This document shows positions 17,932-26,587 of a stretch of DNA of 64,000 bases, piece after piece; within the stretch, counting starts at the first letter, position 1; each line of letters starts with the position of its first letter. Origin of the DNA: Paenibacillus massiliensis subsp. panacisoli DSM 21345 (lineage in GTDB: Bacteria; Bacillota; Bacilli; Paenibacillales; Paenibacillaceae). The DNA is taken from positions 615,317 to 679,316 of the forward strand of contig NZ_AUFO01000001.1 of the NCBI RefSeq assembly GCF_000426545.1, written 5' to 3'. The notes under the pieces are model-generated. The model saw only the letters and a list, made by a program, of their open reading frames with translations, did no database searches and was not told the DNA's origin. The translations under genes were made by a program, and so were the position numbers.

Positions 17932-18833
17932 GAATTGTAAAGGATGTTCAGGAATTACGCCGTCTGCTAAGTGAGCTTCGCCGTCCTAACGGAGCAGCAG
18001 TGCAAGAGCGCAGCGTAGGTTTCGTCCCTACGATGGGCTACCTGCATGAGGGGCATGCGAGCCTGATGAGAGCTGCCAAAGAGCAGTCGGATATTGTGGT
18101 GATCAGCATATTTGTGAATCCCATTCAGTTCGGGCCTAATGAAGACTTTGACAGCTATCCGCGGGATGAGCAACGCGACGCAGCTCTCGCAGAGCGTGAA
18201 GGCGTAGATATTCTGTTTATGCCGACTGTAGATACAATGTATCCTCAGCCTACTCGGACGAAAATTCGGGTGAGCGACCTGACAGACCGCCTCTGCGGGG
18301 CGTCCAGACCAGGTCATTTTGACGGCGTGACCACGGTTGTTGCCAAGCTATTCAATATGGTACAGCCTGACAAAGCCTTCTTTGGTATGAAGGATGCGCA
18401 GCAGGTGGCCGTGCTCCAGCAAATGGTAATGGATCTCAACATGAACGTAACTATTGTGCCGTGTCCTATTGTCAGAGAGGGAGATGGACTGGCGTTAAGC
18501 TCCAGAAACGTCTATCTGAGCCCGGAGGAACGTTCTCAGGCGCTTGCGCTATCCAAGGCGCTTCGCACCGCCCAAGCGGCTGTAACAGAGCAGGAAGCTT
18601 CGACAGTCGGGGAGCTTGATGCAATACTGCGTCAGACGATTAACCAATCACCATTAGCGCGGATTGATTATGTTGAAATTTTGACTTTCCCGTCTCTTCA
18701 ACCACTGGATCTAACGCAGCGATTGGAACAAATTGAGGAAGAAGTTATTATGGCGCTCGCCGTTCATTTTGGCCGTACTCGGCTGATTGACAATATGAGA
18801 TTACAAAAAGCGGAGGTTCTGTCCCATGTATAG
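17928..18833 (+). CDS. panC: pantothenate synthetase
   Basis: ATP-dependent ligase joining pantoate and beta-alanine. Nucleotidyltransferase motifs are [14 protein letters not shown] (HxGH type) at residues 34-47, [12 protein letters not shown], and the KMSKS-equivalent [13 protein letters not shown]. 301 aa. It overlaps panB at its start and panD by 8 bases at its end, forming a tight panBCD operon. Confidence 0.97.
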   Translation: MRIVKDVQELRRLLSELRRPNGAAVQERSVGFVPTMGYLHEGHASLMRAAKEQSDIVVISIFVNPIQFGPNEDFDSYPRDEQRDAALAEREGVDILFMPTVDTMYPQPTRTKIRVSDLTDRLCGASRPGHFDGVTTVVAKLFNMVQPDKAFFGMKDAQQVAVLQQMVMDLNMNVTIVPCPIVREGDGLALSSRNVYLSPEERSQALALSKALRTAQAAVTEQEASTVGELDAILRQTINQSPLARIDYVEILTFPSLQPLDLTQRLEQIEEEVIMALAVHFGRTRLIDNMRLQKAEVLSHV

Positions 18834-19209
18834 AACGATGATGAAGTCCAAGATTCATCGGGCAACGGTCACGGAAGCCAATCTGAATTATGTTGGCAGC
18901 ATAACCATAGATGAGACGCTGATGGAGCAGGCTGATCTGCTGGAGAACGAGAAGGTCCAGATTGTGAACAACAATAACGGTGCCAGATTGGAGACTTACG
19001 TCATTCGTGGTCCCAAGGACAGCGGCGTCATCTGCCTGAATGGTGCAGCAGCCCGATTGGTTCAGCCTGGAGATAATGTCATTATTATATCTTATGCCAG
19101 TATGAGCAATGAAGAAGCCAAATCATACCAGCCAACGGTAGTATTCGTCGATGATAAGAACCGTGCTGTACAGACCATACATGAGGAAGTGCACGCTACC
19201 ATCATGTAA
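18826..19209 (+). CDS. panD: aspartate 1-decarboxylase
   Basis: Pyruvoyl enzyme that makes beta-alanine for PanC. The self-cleavage site Gly24-Ser25 (NYVGSITID) is at the same numbering as in E. coli PanD, which supports the start at 18826. Other motifs: [12 protein letters not shown] and [11 protein letters not shown]. 127 aa. Last gene of panBCD. Confidence 0.97.
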   Translation: MYRTMMKSKIHRATVTEANLNYVGSITIDETLMEQADLLENEKVQIVNNNNGARLETYVIRGPKDSGVICLNGAAARLVQPGDNVIIISYASMSNEEAKSYQPTVVFVDDKNRAVQTIHEEVHATIM

Positions 19210-19330
19210 CAGCAGAGGGGCGGATGAAACGGGGGCTTTGGGCGAAAAATGTGAGTACACGTCGCCGATCTGCATCGGGTCACCTTACGGCGTGAATTCC
19301 ATCATCTTGTGAAGGGTGGCGTGCATAGGT

Positions 19331-19966
19331 ATGTTCAAGCATGTATTCGCAGAGATGAACGACATGTTAGATGAAATTGTGAAAAATTACCCTTCTGCCC
19401 AAGGCCCTCGAAAGGAAGAATTGATGTATAAATGGGGGCTGCTGCGTCGAATGAGCGACTCCATGATTGATCAATGGCTAGCATTTGAAGAGAAGATGAG
19501 TGATATGCGTGCAGTACAGCAGCAGCACAACGCTGATCCTGTACATTCGGATGAGGATAACTACCCGGAGCTAACGCTTGATGCATGTACCCGTGGCATC
19601 GGATATTTCCGTCTGACGATGTACAGGGAGGCAGCGGAGCAATTTGGACAGGTGCTTGCTGTATACCCACAAAGTCTGATGGCACATATGTACAGAGCTA
19701 TATCTAATTTGTATAATGACTATTTCCAGGAGGCTGCTAGTGGACTTCGTCAGGCGTTGGAGCTTACCAGCGATGCAAAGACAAAGGCTGTCCTTTATAA
19801 CGCACTCGGCTGTGCAGAGACCAAAAGCTCTAATGTCGAGGCAGCTTTGCAATACTTCAAACTGGCCTTAAATTATGATCCTTCTCTGCAAGAGGCGCTT
19901 CAGAATATGGAAGCATGCCGAACCAACTCCGATCATTTACGCTTTGGCGAACCTTTCCATGCCTGA
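19331..19966 (+). CDS. tetratricopeptide repeat protein
   Basis: About 211 aa with TPR-like repeats in the C-terminal half: YREAAEQFGQVLAVYPQS, YNDYFQEAASGLRQALELT and SNVEAALQYFKLALNYDPS. The N-terminal half is helical and unrecognised. ATG 19331 is preferred because GAAGGGTGG is 11 bases upstream; GTG 19316 overlaps that site. It lies between panD and dinG and has its own terminator. Function unknown. Confidence 0.75.
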   Translation: MFKHVFAEMNDMLDEIVKNYPSAQGPRKEELMYKWGLLRRMSDSMIDQWLAFEEKMSDMRAVQQQHNADPVHSDEDNYPELTLDACTRGIGYFRLTMYREAAEQFGQVLAVYPQSLMAHMYRAISNLYNDYFQEAASGLRQALELTSDAKTKAVLYNALGCAETKSSNVEAALQYFKLALNYDPSLQEALQNMEACRTNSDHLRFGEPFHA

Positions 19967-19988
19967 TTTTCATGATTTTGAACCATTA

Positions 19989-20020
19989 AGGGCGATGCCT
20001 TGCATCGCTCTATTTTGTTG
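19989..20020 (+). terminator. intrinsic terminator
   Basis: AGGGCGATGC (19989-19998) pairs with GCATCGCTCT around a CTT loop, followed by a T-rich tail (TATTTTGTTG). Confidence 0.7.
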
Positions 20021-20134
20021 TTGCCTGTTCAATAGCTCAAACTTTTGGTATGCTTATCGAACCATAGTCCATTCCGATGTATACTAATTATGGGTGGAAA
20101 GAAAATTCATTTGATGGAAGGGATTAAGGTTGAA

Positions 20135-22996
20135 ATGAAATTTGCAGTATTGGATTTTGAGACGACAGGAACCCAGTCCACGGATGATATCATTCAAGTC
20201 GGGCTTGCTATTATAGATCATGATTTAAGCATCTCCCAAATATACGGTTCTTATGTAAATCCGGGAAAGCCGATTCCACCATTCATTACGGGTTTAACTG
20301 GCATCACAGATGAAGATGTAGCCGATGCCCCGCAGCTTGAGGATATGATGGTTGAGCTGGTTCCACTATTAAATGATACTGTGCTGGTCGGGCACAATGT
20401 GGCCTTTGACTTCAATTTTTTACAAAGTGCTCTTGATCGCTGTGGTTATTTGCCTTATCAAGGACGTATTCTGGATACAATGGATTTCCTGAAGATATTC
20501 TTTCCGTCATTGGGCTCGTATCAGTTGGGCTATGTATCCTCGGAATTCGGTCTTGTGCATGACAGGCCACATCAGGCTGACAGTGATGCGCAGGCAACCG
20601 CCGAGGTATTTATCAAGTGTCTAGAGGATCTGCAGGCGCTGCCGCTCATTACGATTCAGCGACTGTGTGAGCTGTTCCAAAATGAGGACAGTGATCTTAG
20701 CTGGTTTTTTGAAGGCGTACGTGAACAGCGTGAACGCGAGACAGATCAGGATCTGAACGGTTATAGCTTCTATCGTCAGCTCGCACTCAAGGTTGAGGAC
20801 TGGACAGACATAACGACACCTAGAGACCCTGAGGAAGCTAGTCCGCTCAGCGGTGTGACTTTTGAGGAATTTCTGGAAGGCGTGCAGGAGCGTATGCGGT
20901 CTACCTTGAAGCAATATGAGGAGAGAGAAGCGCAGAACCAGATGTTCGCTACTGTGATGGAGGCTCTTCAGAAGGATAAGCATTTGTTGATTGAGGCAGG
21001 TACAGGTACGGGGAAATCTCTCGGTTATCTTCTGCCAGCCTTATATCAGAGTGTGAAGACAGGCCAGAAGGTGACGGTCAGCACGCATACGATCAACCTG
21101 CAGGAGCAGCTGCGTGAGCGTGATATTCCGTTGCTGACACAGGTTATGGACTTTCCGTTCCGGGCTGCGATATTCAAAGGACGTGGGCATTATTTGTGTC
21201 TGCGGAAGTTTGAACATAAAATAAATAAGAGAGAGTTCGCGACACCCAAGGAGGACCTGATCACAGCTGCACAGATGATTGTCTGGCTAACGATGACGGA
21301 GACTGGCGACGATGAAGAGCTGAATCTCAGCAGTCGAGGTGGAGACTTCTGGGAGACGGTAGCTAGTGATTCAGATTCCTGTCTCGGCCGATCCTGTCCT
21401 TGGTTCCGTAAATGCTTCTACCATCGTGCTCGCCACGAAGCAGGTATAGCCGATGTCATCGTAACGAACCACTCCAAGCTCTTCACGGATGTGAAGGCCA
21501 GTCATCAGTTGTTGCCCAGCTATGAGCATTTGATCATTGATGAAGCGCATCATTTGGAAGAGGTAGCAGGCAAGCACCTGGGACTTCATATGAAATATTT
21601 CACATTTATTCATCCGTTGACCCGACTATTCAAGGATAGTAAGACAGGTCAATTGCCAGCGCTACGGCAAATGCTGAATCAATCCGGTCTGGAACAGTCC
21701 GCTGTCTGGTCTTCCACGATTGACAGCATGTATAGTGAGGCTGTGGAGGCGAAGGAAGCATGGGATAAGCTGAGCGAGATGCTATTCGCGATGCTGCCTG
21801 AGCGCTCGGATGCCTCGCCTGGAGAGAGCGGGCAATTCTCTGCACGCCTGAAGCCGTCTGACAAGCCCAAGGGCTGGTCAGATGCTGGGGCGCTGGAGCA
21901 GCAGATCTATTTGATTCTGGGCGAGCTGATTCGTCAAGGCGACAAGCTGCTACAGGAAGTGGAGGATGAGCTGGAGGACTTCGGTACGGAGAGCCTCATG
22001 ATTGATCTGAAGGGACTGTTCAAGGATCTGGCCGGCTTCCGTGAGAATCTACGCTTCTTCATGAAAATGGAGGATGAGACCACGGTATACTGGCTGGAGG
22101 CAAGCGGTCAGTTCCGCAGTAAATCCCTGCAATTTTATGCAGTTCCGGTGGATGTCAGTCGTCAGCTGAAGGAAATGTTTTTTGACAAAAAGAGTAGTGT
22201 GGTGCTAACTTCGGCAACACTCTCCGTCGATAAATCCTTTCAGTACATGATAGACCAATTAGGGCTGCAGGAAGCGGCTGACACCGGCAGGCTTCTTACG
22301 TCGATGCTGCCATCTCCTTTCAATTACAGAGAGCAGGCACTTCTCGTCATCCCACGGGATTTCCCAAGTGTCAAGGGTAGCATTGGTGATGAGTTGTTCG
22401 TAAATACGCTGGTGCAGTCCCTGAGTAAGGCAGCTCAGGCGACCAAAGGAAGAATGCTTGTGCTGTTCACTTCCTATCGAATGCTTCGGCAGGTGCATGA
22501 GCCGCTCAAAGAATCGCTGGCAGCCAGTGACATTACGGTGCTCGGTCAGGGTGTGGACAGTGGAAGTCGTTCGAGGCTGACTCGCAGATTTCAGGAAGCC
22601 AAGTCGGCCGTATTGCTAGGTACAAGCAGCTTCTGGGAAGGGGTCGATATTCCTGGGGATGCACTGACCTGCCTTGCTATCGTTCGTCTGCCATTCCAGC
22701 CGCCCAATCAGCCGTTATTGGAGGCCAAGAGTGAGTTGCTGCGTCAGCAGAACAAGAATCCCTTCATGCAGCTATCCGTGCCGCAGGCTGTCATACGGTT
22801 CAAGCAGGGTTTTGGTCGTCTGGTCAGGACGGGACAGGATCGAGGCGTGGTTATTCTCTATGATACGCGAGTGTTGGAGTCATATTACGGGAAGCATTTC
22901 CTGTATTCACTTCCAGGACCCAAGATGGAGCATATGCCAACTACGCAGATGGTTCCGCGAATCGCGGATTGGCTTCATGAGCCGGTACAAGGATGA
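20135..22996 (+). CDS. dinG: DinG-type helicase with N-terminal 3'-5' exonuclease domain
   Basis: About 953 aa. Residues 1-170 form a DEDDh exonuclease (VLDFETTG motif I, HNVAFDFNFL, and HQADSDAQA). The rest is an XPD/DinG-like superfamily 2 helicase: Walker A EAGTGTGKSLG near residue 287, DEAH box IDEAHHLEE near 468, and the C-terminal motifs LTSATLSVD, GTSSFWEGVDIPG and RFKQGFGRLVR. The cysteines LGRSCPWFRKCFYHRAR could form part of an iron-sulfur site, though Bacillus-type DinG is known mainly as a nuclease. ATG 20135 is chosen for MKFAVLDFETTG; the frame is open to 20045. Confidence 0.92.
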   Translation: MKFAVLDFETTGTQSTDDIIQVGLAIIDHDLSISQIYGSYVNPGKPIPPFITGLTGITDEDVADAPQLEDMMVELVPLLNDTVLVGHNVAFDFNFLQSALDRCGYLPYQGRILDTMDFLKIFFPSLGSYQLGYVSSEFGLVHDRPHQADSDAQATAEVFIKCLEDLQALPLITIQRLCELFQNEDSDLSWFFEGVREQRERETDQDLNGYSFYRQLALKVEDWTDITTPRDPEEASPLSGVTFEEFLEGVQERMRSTLKQYEEREAQNQMFATVMEALQKDKHLLIEAGTGTGKSLGYLLPALYQSVKTGQKVTVSTHTINLQEQLRERDIPLLTQVMDFPFRAAIFKGRGHYLCLRKFEHKINKREFATPKEDLITAAQMIVWLTMTETGDDEELNLSSRGGDFWETVASDSDSCLGRSCPWFRKCFYHRARHEAGIADVIVTNHSKLFTDVKASHQLLPSYEHLIIDEAHHLEEVAGKHLGLHMKYFTFIHPLTRLFKDSKTGQLPALRQMLNQSGLEQSAVWSSTIDSMYSEAVEAKEAWDKLSEMLFAMLPERSDASPGESGQFSARLKPSDKPKGWSDAGALEQQIYLILGELIRQGDKLLQEVEDELEDFGTESLMIDLKGLFKDLAGFRENLRFFMKMEDETTVYWLEASGQFRSKSLQFYAVPVDVSRQLKEMFFDKKSSVVLTSATLSVDKSFQYMIDQLGLQEAADTGRLLTSMLPSPFNYREQALLVIPRDFPSVKGSIGDELFVNTLVQSLSKAAQATKGRMLVLFTSYRMLRQVHEPLKESLAASDITVLGQGVDSGSRSRLTRRFQEAKSAVLLGTSSFWEGVDIPGDALTCLAIVRLPFQPPNQPLLEAKSELLRQQNKNPFMQLSVPQAVIRFKQGFGRLVRTGQDRGVVILYDTRVLESYYGKHFLYSLPGPKMEHMPTTQMVPRIADWLHEPVQG

Positions 22997-23054
22997 ATTT
23001 TGTTCAAATTAGAATGTAAAGTTATACAGACCGTTGTGACTAGGAGGAGCAAGT

Positions 23055-23708
23055 ATGAAATCGGATAAAATCTCGGAAGCCGTCGTTCGTAGGCTCCCTG
23101 TTTACCTCAGATATTTGAATGAACTGCAAAAGCGTGAAATCTCTACGGTGTCCTCGCAGGAACTGGGCCAGAAGCTGGATCTGAATCCGGCCCAGATCCG
23201 CAAGGATCTTGCATATTTTGGTGACTTTGGACGAAAGGGCATTGGCTATGATGTTACCTATCTGATTGAGATTATTCGTCATATACTCAAAATTGATCAG
23301 CAGATTAACGTGGCTCTTGTTGGGGCAGGTAATCTGGGGCAAGCGTTGTCCAACTATAATGCGTACCTGAAGGACAATATGAAGATCGTAGCTGTATTCG
23401 ATGCGCTGCCTACCAAGGTCGGATCGAAGATTAACACGCTGCAGGTGCAGCCCATGGAAGAGCTGAAGGAGACGGTTGAGCGGCTAAATATTCGAATCGG
23501 GATTATTACTGTGCCGGATTTTGAAGCACAACGTGTCGCTGATCTGATGATTGACAGCGGCATCGAAGCTATCCTGAACTTTGCGCCTACGATCCTCAAG
23601 GCTCCACGGCACATTCGTATTCACGCGACAGATTTTACGACAGATTTGCTGAGCCTGGCTTATTATTTGGAGGATGGAAAGGAAGAGAAGGAACATGACA
23701 AGCAATAA
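23055..23708 (+). CDS. rex: redox-sensing transcriptional repressor Rex
   Basis: 217 aa. N-terminal winged helix (AVVRRLPVYLRYLNELQKRE, then LGQKLDLNPAQIRKDLAYFG) and C-terminal Rossmann domain (VALVGAGNLGQALSNY near residue 80) that reads the NADH/NAD+ ratio. Rex represses fermentative and respiratory genes. TAGGAGGAGC precedes the ATG. I found no clear TTGTGAA-N4-TTCACAA operator in the window. The end overlaps the next gene by 14 bases. Confidence 0.95.
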   Translation: MKSDKISEAVVRRLPVYLRYLNELQKREISTVSSQELGQKLDLNPAQIRKDLAYFGDFGRKGIGYDVTYLIEIIRHILKIDQQINVALVGAGNLGQALSNYNAYLKDNMKIVAVFDALPTKVGSKINTLQVQPMEELKETVERLNIRIGIITVPDFEAQRVADLMIDSGIEAILNFAPTILKAPRHIRIHATDFTTDLLSLAYYLEDGKEEKEHDKQ

Positions 23709-24996
23709 ATGGATGATCAAAAACGGACATTTTGCAGTGAACGGGCAAGATGCTGGTGTTATTGAAGGCTGCATGATTATAGAGGATAGCCGAATTACAT
23801 ATATTGGACCGACCATCCCCGATGGAGAAGAGAATACTCCTGTTGTCGATGGCAAAGGCCTGCTGTTCCTTCCTGGACTTGTGAATACACATGGTCATGC
23901 GGCTATGTCGTTGCTGCGTGGCTATGGAGATGATATGGTGCTACAACAATGGCTGCAGGAGAAAATGTGGCCCATGGAGGGGAGATTCACCTCTACGGAT
24001 GTATATTGGGGCACTTCCCTGTCCGTGCTTGAGATGCTTAAGGGAGGTACGACGACATTCCTGGACATGTATGATCACATGGATGAGGTCGCCAAAGTAG
24101 CTGAGCAGTCCGGTATTCGTGCCTGTCTGATGCGTGGAGCCATCGGTCTGTGCTCAGAGGAAGAGCAACGGATGAAGCTGAATGAAGCTGTCGCGTTCGC
24201 GAAAAATTGGCATGGCAAGGCGGACGGACGCATTACAACGATGATGTCTCCGCACTCTCCTTATACATGCCCACCAGCCTTCATCGAGCAGTTCGTTCAG
24301 GCTGCTCATGATCTGAACCTTCCGCTCCATACACACATGTCAGAGACACTCGCAGAGGTAGAGCAGAATGTAAGAGAGTATGGTGCGCGTCCAGTAGAGC
24401 ATCTTCAGAAGCTTGGTTTCTTCTCCAGACCATCCCTGGTCGCCCATGCTGTTCATTTGAACGACGAGGAGATTCAGGTGCTTGCACAGTATGACGTGGG
24501 TGTGTCTCACAATCCAGGCAGCAATCTGAAGCTGGCAAGCGGTGTAGCTAGAGTGCCAGCTCTACTTCGTGCAGGCGTCAAGGTGTCCTTGGGCACGGAC
24601 GGACCAGCCAGCAATAACAATCTGGATATGTTCGAGGAAATGCGTCTGGCTGCGCTTATTCATAAAGGTGTGTCTGGTGATCCTACAGCCGTACCGGCAG
24701 CTGAGGCATTGCGGATGACGACAGAATACGGTGCTATTTCGATTGGGCTGAAGGAAGTAGGAGTCTTGGCAGCGGGGAACAAGGCAGACTTTATTGCGCT
24801 GGATATGGATCAGCCACATTTCCTGCCTCGTACGGATCTCATCTCGCATGCTGTCTATTCGGCAAGTGCCAAGGACGTTGTGCATGTGTGGGTAGATGGC
24901 AAGCAAGTGCTTAAGGATGGAAGCTGCCTCACACTGGATGAGGAGCGAATTCGCTATGAAGCCCAGGCAGCGTTCGAGGGGCTGCTGGCGCGCTAA
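23695..24996 (+). CDS. amidohydrolase, MTA/SAH deaminase-like
   Basis: A metal-dependent amidohydrolase of about 433 aa. Metal-ligand motifs in order are NTHGHAAMSLLRGYGDD, HTHMSETLAEV, AHAVHLNDEEI and GTDGPASNNNLDM, typical of 5-methylthioadenosine/S-adenosylhomocysteine deaminases and related ATZ/TRZ enzymes. ATG 23695 has GGAAGAGAAGGA upstream and overlaps the rex stop. Deamination of MTA or SAH would link to methionine salvage, part of which lies at 49-52 kb, but substrate assignment is by family only. Confidence 0.85.
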   Translation: MTSNKWMIKNGHFAVNGQDAGVIEGCMIIEDSRITYIGPTIPDGEENTPVVDGKGLLFLPGLVNTHGHAAMSLLRGYGDDMVLQQWLQEKMWPMEGRFTSTDVYWGTSLSVLEMLKGGTTTFLDMYDHMDEVAKVAEQSGIRACLMRGAIGLCSEEEQRMKLNEAVAFAKNWHGKADGRITTMMSPHSPYTCPPAFIEQFVQAAHDLNLPLHTHMSETLAEVEQNVREYGARPVEHLQKLGFFSRPSLVAHAVHLNDEEIQVLAQYDVGVSHNPGSNLKLASGVARVPALLRAGVKVSLGTDGPASNNNLDMFEEMRLAALIHKGVSGDPTAVPAAEALRMTTEYGAISIGLKEVGVLAAGNKADFIALDMDQPHFLPRTDLISHAVYSASAKDVVHVWVDGKQVLKDGSCLTLDEERIRYEAQAAFEGLLAR

Positions 24997-25026
24997 TCTA
25001 TTTTTTATCCGGAAAGGAAGTTCGGG

Positions 25027-25548
25027 TTGAAGAACAAGAGGAAATGGCTCACAGGCATCATTCTGGTCCTGCTGTGGCTGTTCGCAGGCATCTATGCTTA
25101 TTACTCCTATGTTACACAGGACCAGCGTGTCGAGCGCAATGCAGCAGTGGAGAAGGCACGGCAGGATGCGAAGATCGTGTCAGTAAATGCTTCATGGAAA
25201 TCCATTTGGGATTCGGTGTATTGGACCGTTGAGGGCACGAATGCCGACAGTCAGCAGGTGATGGTATGGGTTCCATTCGAGCTGGTGGAGAACGCACCTG
25301 ATACGGTAAAACAGGATGCTTCCGTCCATACCGAGCTATTGAATGAGGGTATAAATGAGGATCAAATGCGGGCGCGGATCGAGAGTGATCTGCCGAATGT
25401 GGATATCATTAGCCTCCGGCCTGGCGTGTACGACAATCAGTATGTATGGCAACTCATGTATCAGGAGAACGACCGTTATCGCTATCGTTTTTATCGTTTT
25501 CAGGATGGAACTGAAGTGAGCCAAGGGTATACGCTTCCAGGAAAATAG
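25027..25548 (+). CDS. ypmB: YpmB/TseB-like membrane protein (DUF5590)
   Basis: 173 aa with a TTG start (GGAAAGGAAG upstream). One N-terminal membrane anchor (WLTGIILVLLWLFAGIYAYYSY) precedes an extracytoplasmic PepSY-like domain (SVYWTVEGTNADSQQVMVWVPFE). B. subtilis YpmB, renamed TseB, is implicated in cell elongation with PBP2A. In B. subtilis the gene also follows dinG, separated by ypmA; here rex and the amidohydrolase lie between. Confidence 0.85.
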   Translation: MKNKRKWLTGIILVLLWLFAGIYAYYSYVTQDQRVERNAAVEKARQDAKIVSVNASWKSIWDSVYWTVEGTNADSQQVMVWVPFELVENAPDTVKQDASVHTELLNEGINEDQMRARIESDLPNVDIISLRPGVYDNQYVWQLMYQENDRYRYRFYRFQDGTEVSQGYTLPGK

Positions 25549-25643
25549 CTGAGTGAATAGACGTTCTCAAGCATATGGAAATAGTATTACTTGTATTTGG
25601 CGAATGCGTTAGCTGGATAAATAAGCTAACTTTAGTCAAAATC

Positions 25644-25691
25644 AAGAGTTGTTTTGGAAAATCTTAGGGTTTTCTGGGACAACTCTTTTTT
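25644..25691 (+). terminator. intrinsic terminator after ypmB
   Basis: AAGAGTTG (25644-25651) pairs with CAACTCTT (25680-25687), with AAAA/TTTT pairing inside, then TTTT. Outer arms AGCTAAC (25624-25630) and GTTAGCT (25692-25698) could extend the stem. Confidence 0.85.
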
Positions 25692-25757
25692 GTTAGCTCC
25701 ATTTTAAGAGATTCATATTTAAATTTTGAAAAATAGACATACTTTGCTTTTAGCTAC

Positions 25758-25786
25758 TTGATATATCATGTGATATACTCTAGTAT
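25758..25786 (+). promoter_or_regulatory. candidate promoter with palindromic spacer
   Basis: TTGATA (25758-25763) and TAGTAT (25781-25786) are separated by 17 bases. The spacer holds the near-palindrome TATATCATGTGATATA, which could be an operator. About 270 bases separate it from the next recognised gene at 26060. Confidence 0.4.
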
Positions 25787-25822
25787 ATACTGATGCTGCA
25801 CTTGTTTGAGAGGCAAGGAGTT

Positions 25823-25894
25823 ATGATTGCTTTGTTGCTTGTTGTTATGCGTTGTTATCAGAACTTAAAATCACAGTCGGAGATCTGTAAATAG
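25823..25894 (+). CDS. possible 23-aa leader peptide
   Basis: ATG with AAGGAG two bases upstream opens a 23-codon frame starting MIALLLVVMRC and ending in a polar tail (SEICK). The hydrophobic start suggests a membrane microprotein or a leader peptide. Only the ribosome site, the nearby promoter and the empty surroundings support it. Confidence 0.25.
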   Translation: MIALLLVVMRCYQNLKSQSEICK

Positions 25895-26059
25895 AAGAGT
25901 CTATAGGATACTTGGAAGATGCTGATGGAAGAGGAGTGGTCTTATCACTGGCATAGTCTACTGTTATGTGCAGTCTGTGTGTAGAGATGCAGAGTCGTCC
26001 AGCCATACTGTATACTTAGTAGAAATGAATCTTGTATTACCTGAGAGGAGGACGTTAAT

Positions 26060-26587
26060 TTGAAACTGCGCATTGTACCTATAGCGCTGGCAGCAGTTCT
26101 ATCCGCTTCCGTATTATTCGGTGGCTGGTTCCTGTATCGCCAAGTAGCTGTGCACCAACCACTGCAGAAGATTGTTACCCAATATCCTGGTGTAACAAGT
26201 GCTCAAGTAGATATTAACCAATCCGAGGTCACCTTGAAACTTGATCTTGAACCCGACACAGATGTACGTGGACTCGTTCAGGCTGTGAAGGAGGACGGCA
26301 GCTCTGTGCTCGGGAGCAAGCGACTGAGGCTGGACATTAAGGATCATTCGGACCAGGAGCTGGACAAGCTGTGGTCTCAAGCGATGTTCCCTATTGCAGA
26401 AGCTATGGATAGCAAGAGATATACAGACATTCCTGCAACCATTAACGGATTGCAGCAGGGAGAGATCAAGGCTGATACCAATATGGATGATGCGAACGTC
26501 TACATTCGTCTTCAAAATGGTGAAGCCAGCAAATATATCATTTTACCTCGTGAATCGCAGAAGATAGGGGTGTGGCCGAATGCCTAG
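26060..26587 (+). CDS. membrane-anchored partner of FtsH-like protease
   Basis: 175 aa with a TTG start behind a strong GAGAGGAGGAC site. An N-terminal membrane segment (IVPIALAAVLSASVLFGGWFLY) is followed by about 145 extracytoplasmic residues with alternating beta pattern (VTSAQVDINQSEVTLKLDLE). I do not recognise the family. It overlaps the downstream FtsH-like gene by 8 bases, so the two proteins are probably made together. It may supply or contact the extracytoplasmic part that the short protease lacks; this is inference. Confidence 0.75.
   Translation: MKLRIVPIALAAVLSASVLFGGWFLYRQVAVHQPLQKIVTQYPGVTSAQVDINQSEVTLKLDLEPDTDVRGLVQAVKEDGSSVLGSKRLRLDIKDHSDQELDKLWSQAMFPIAEAMDSKRYTDIPATINGLQQGEIKADTNMDDANVYIRLQNGEASKYIILPRESQKIGVWPNA

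Noticed and set aside
23009..23054. Rex autoregulatory operator upstream of rex
   Set aside because: Only TTGTGAC is seen; no inverted partner at the right distance.
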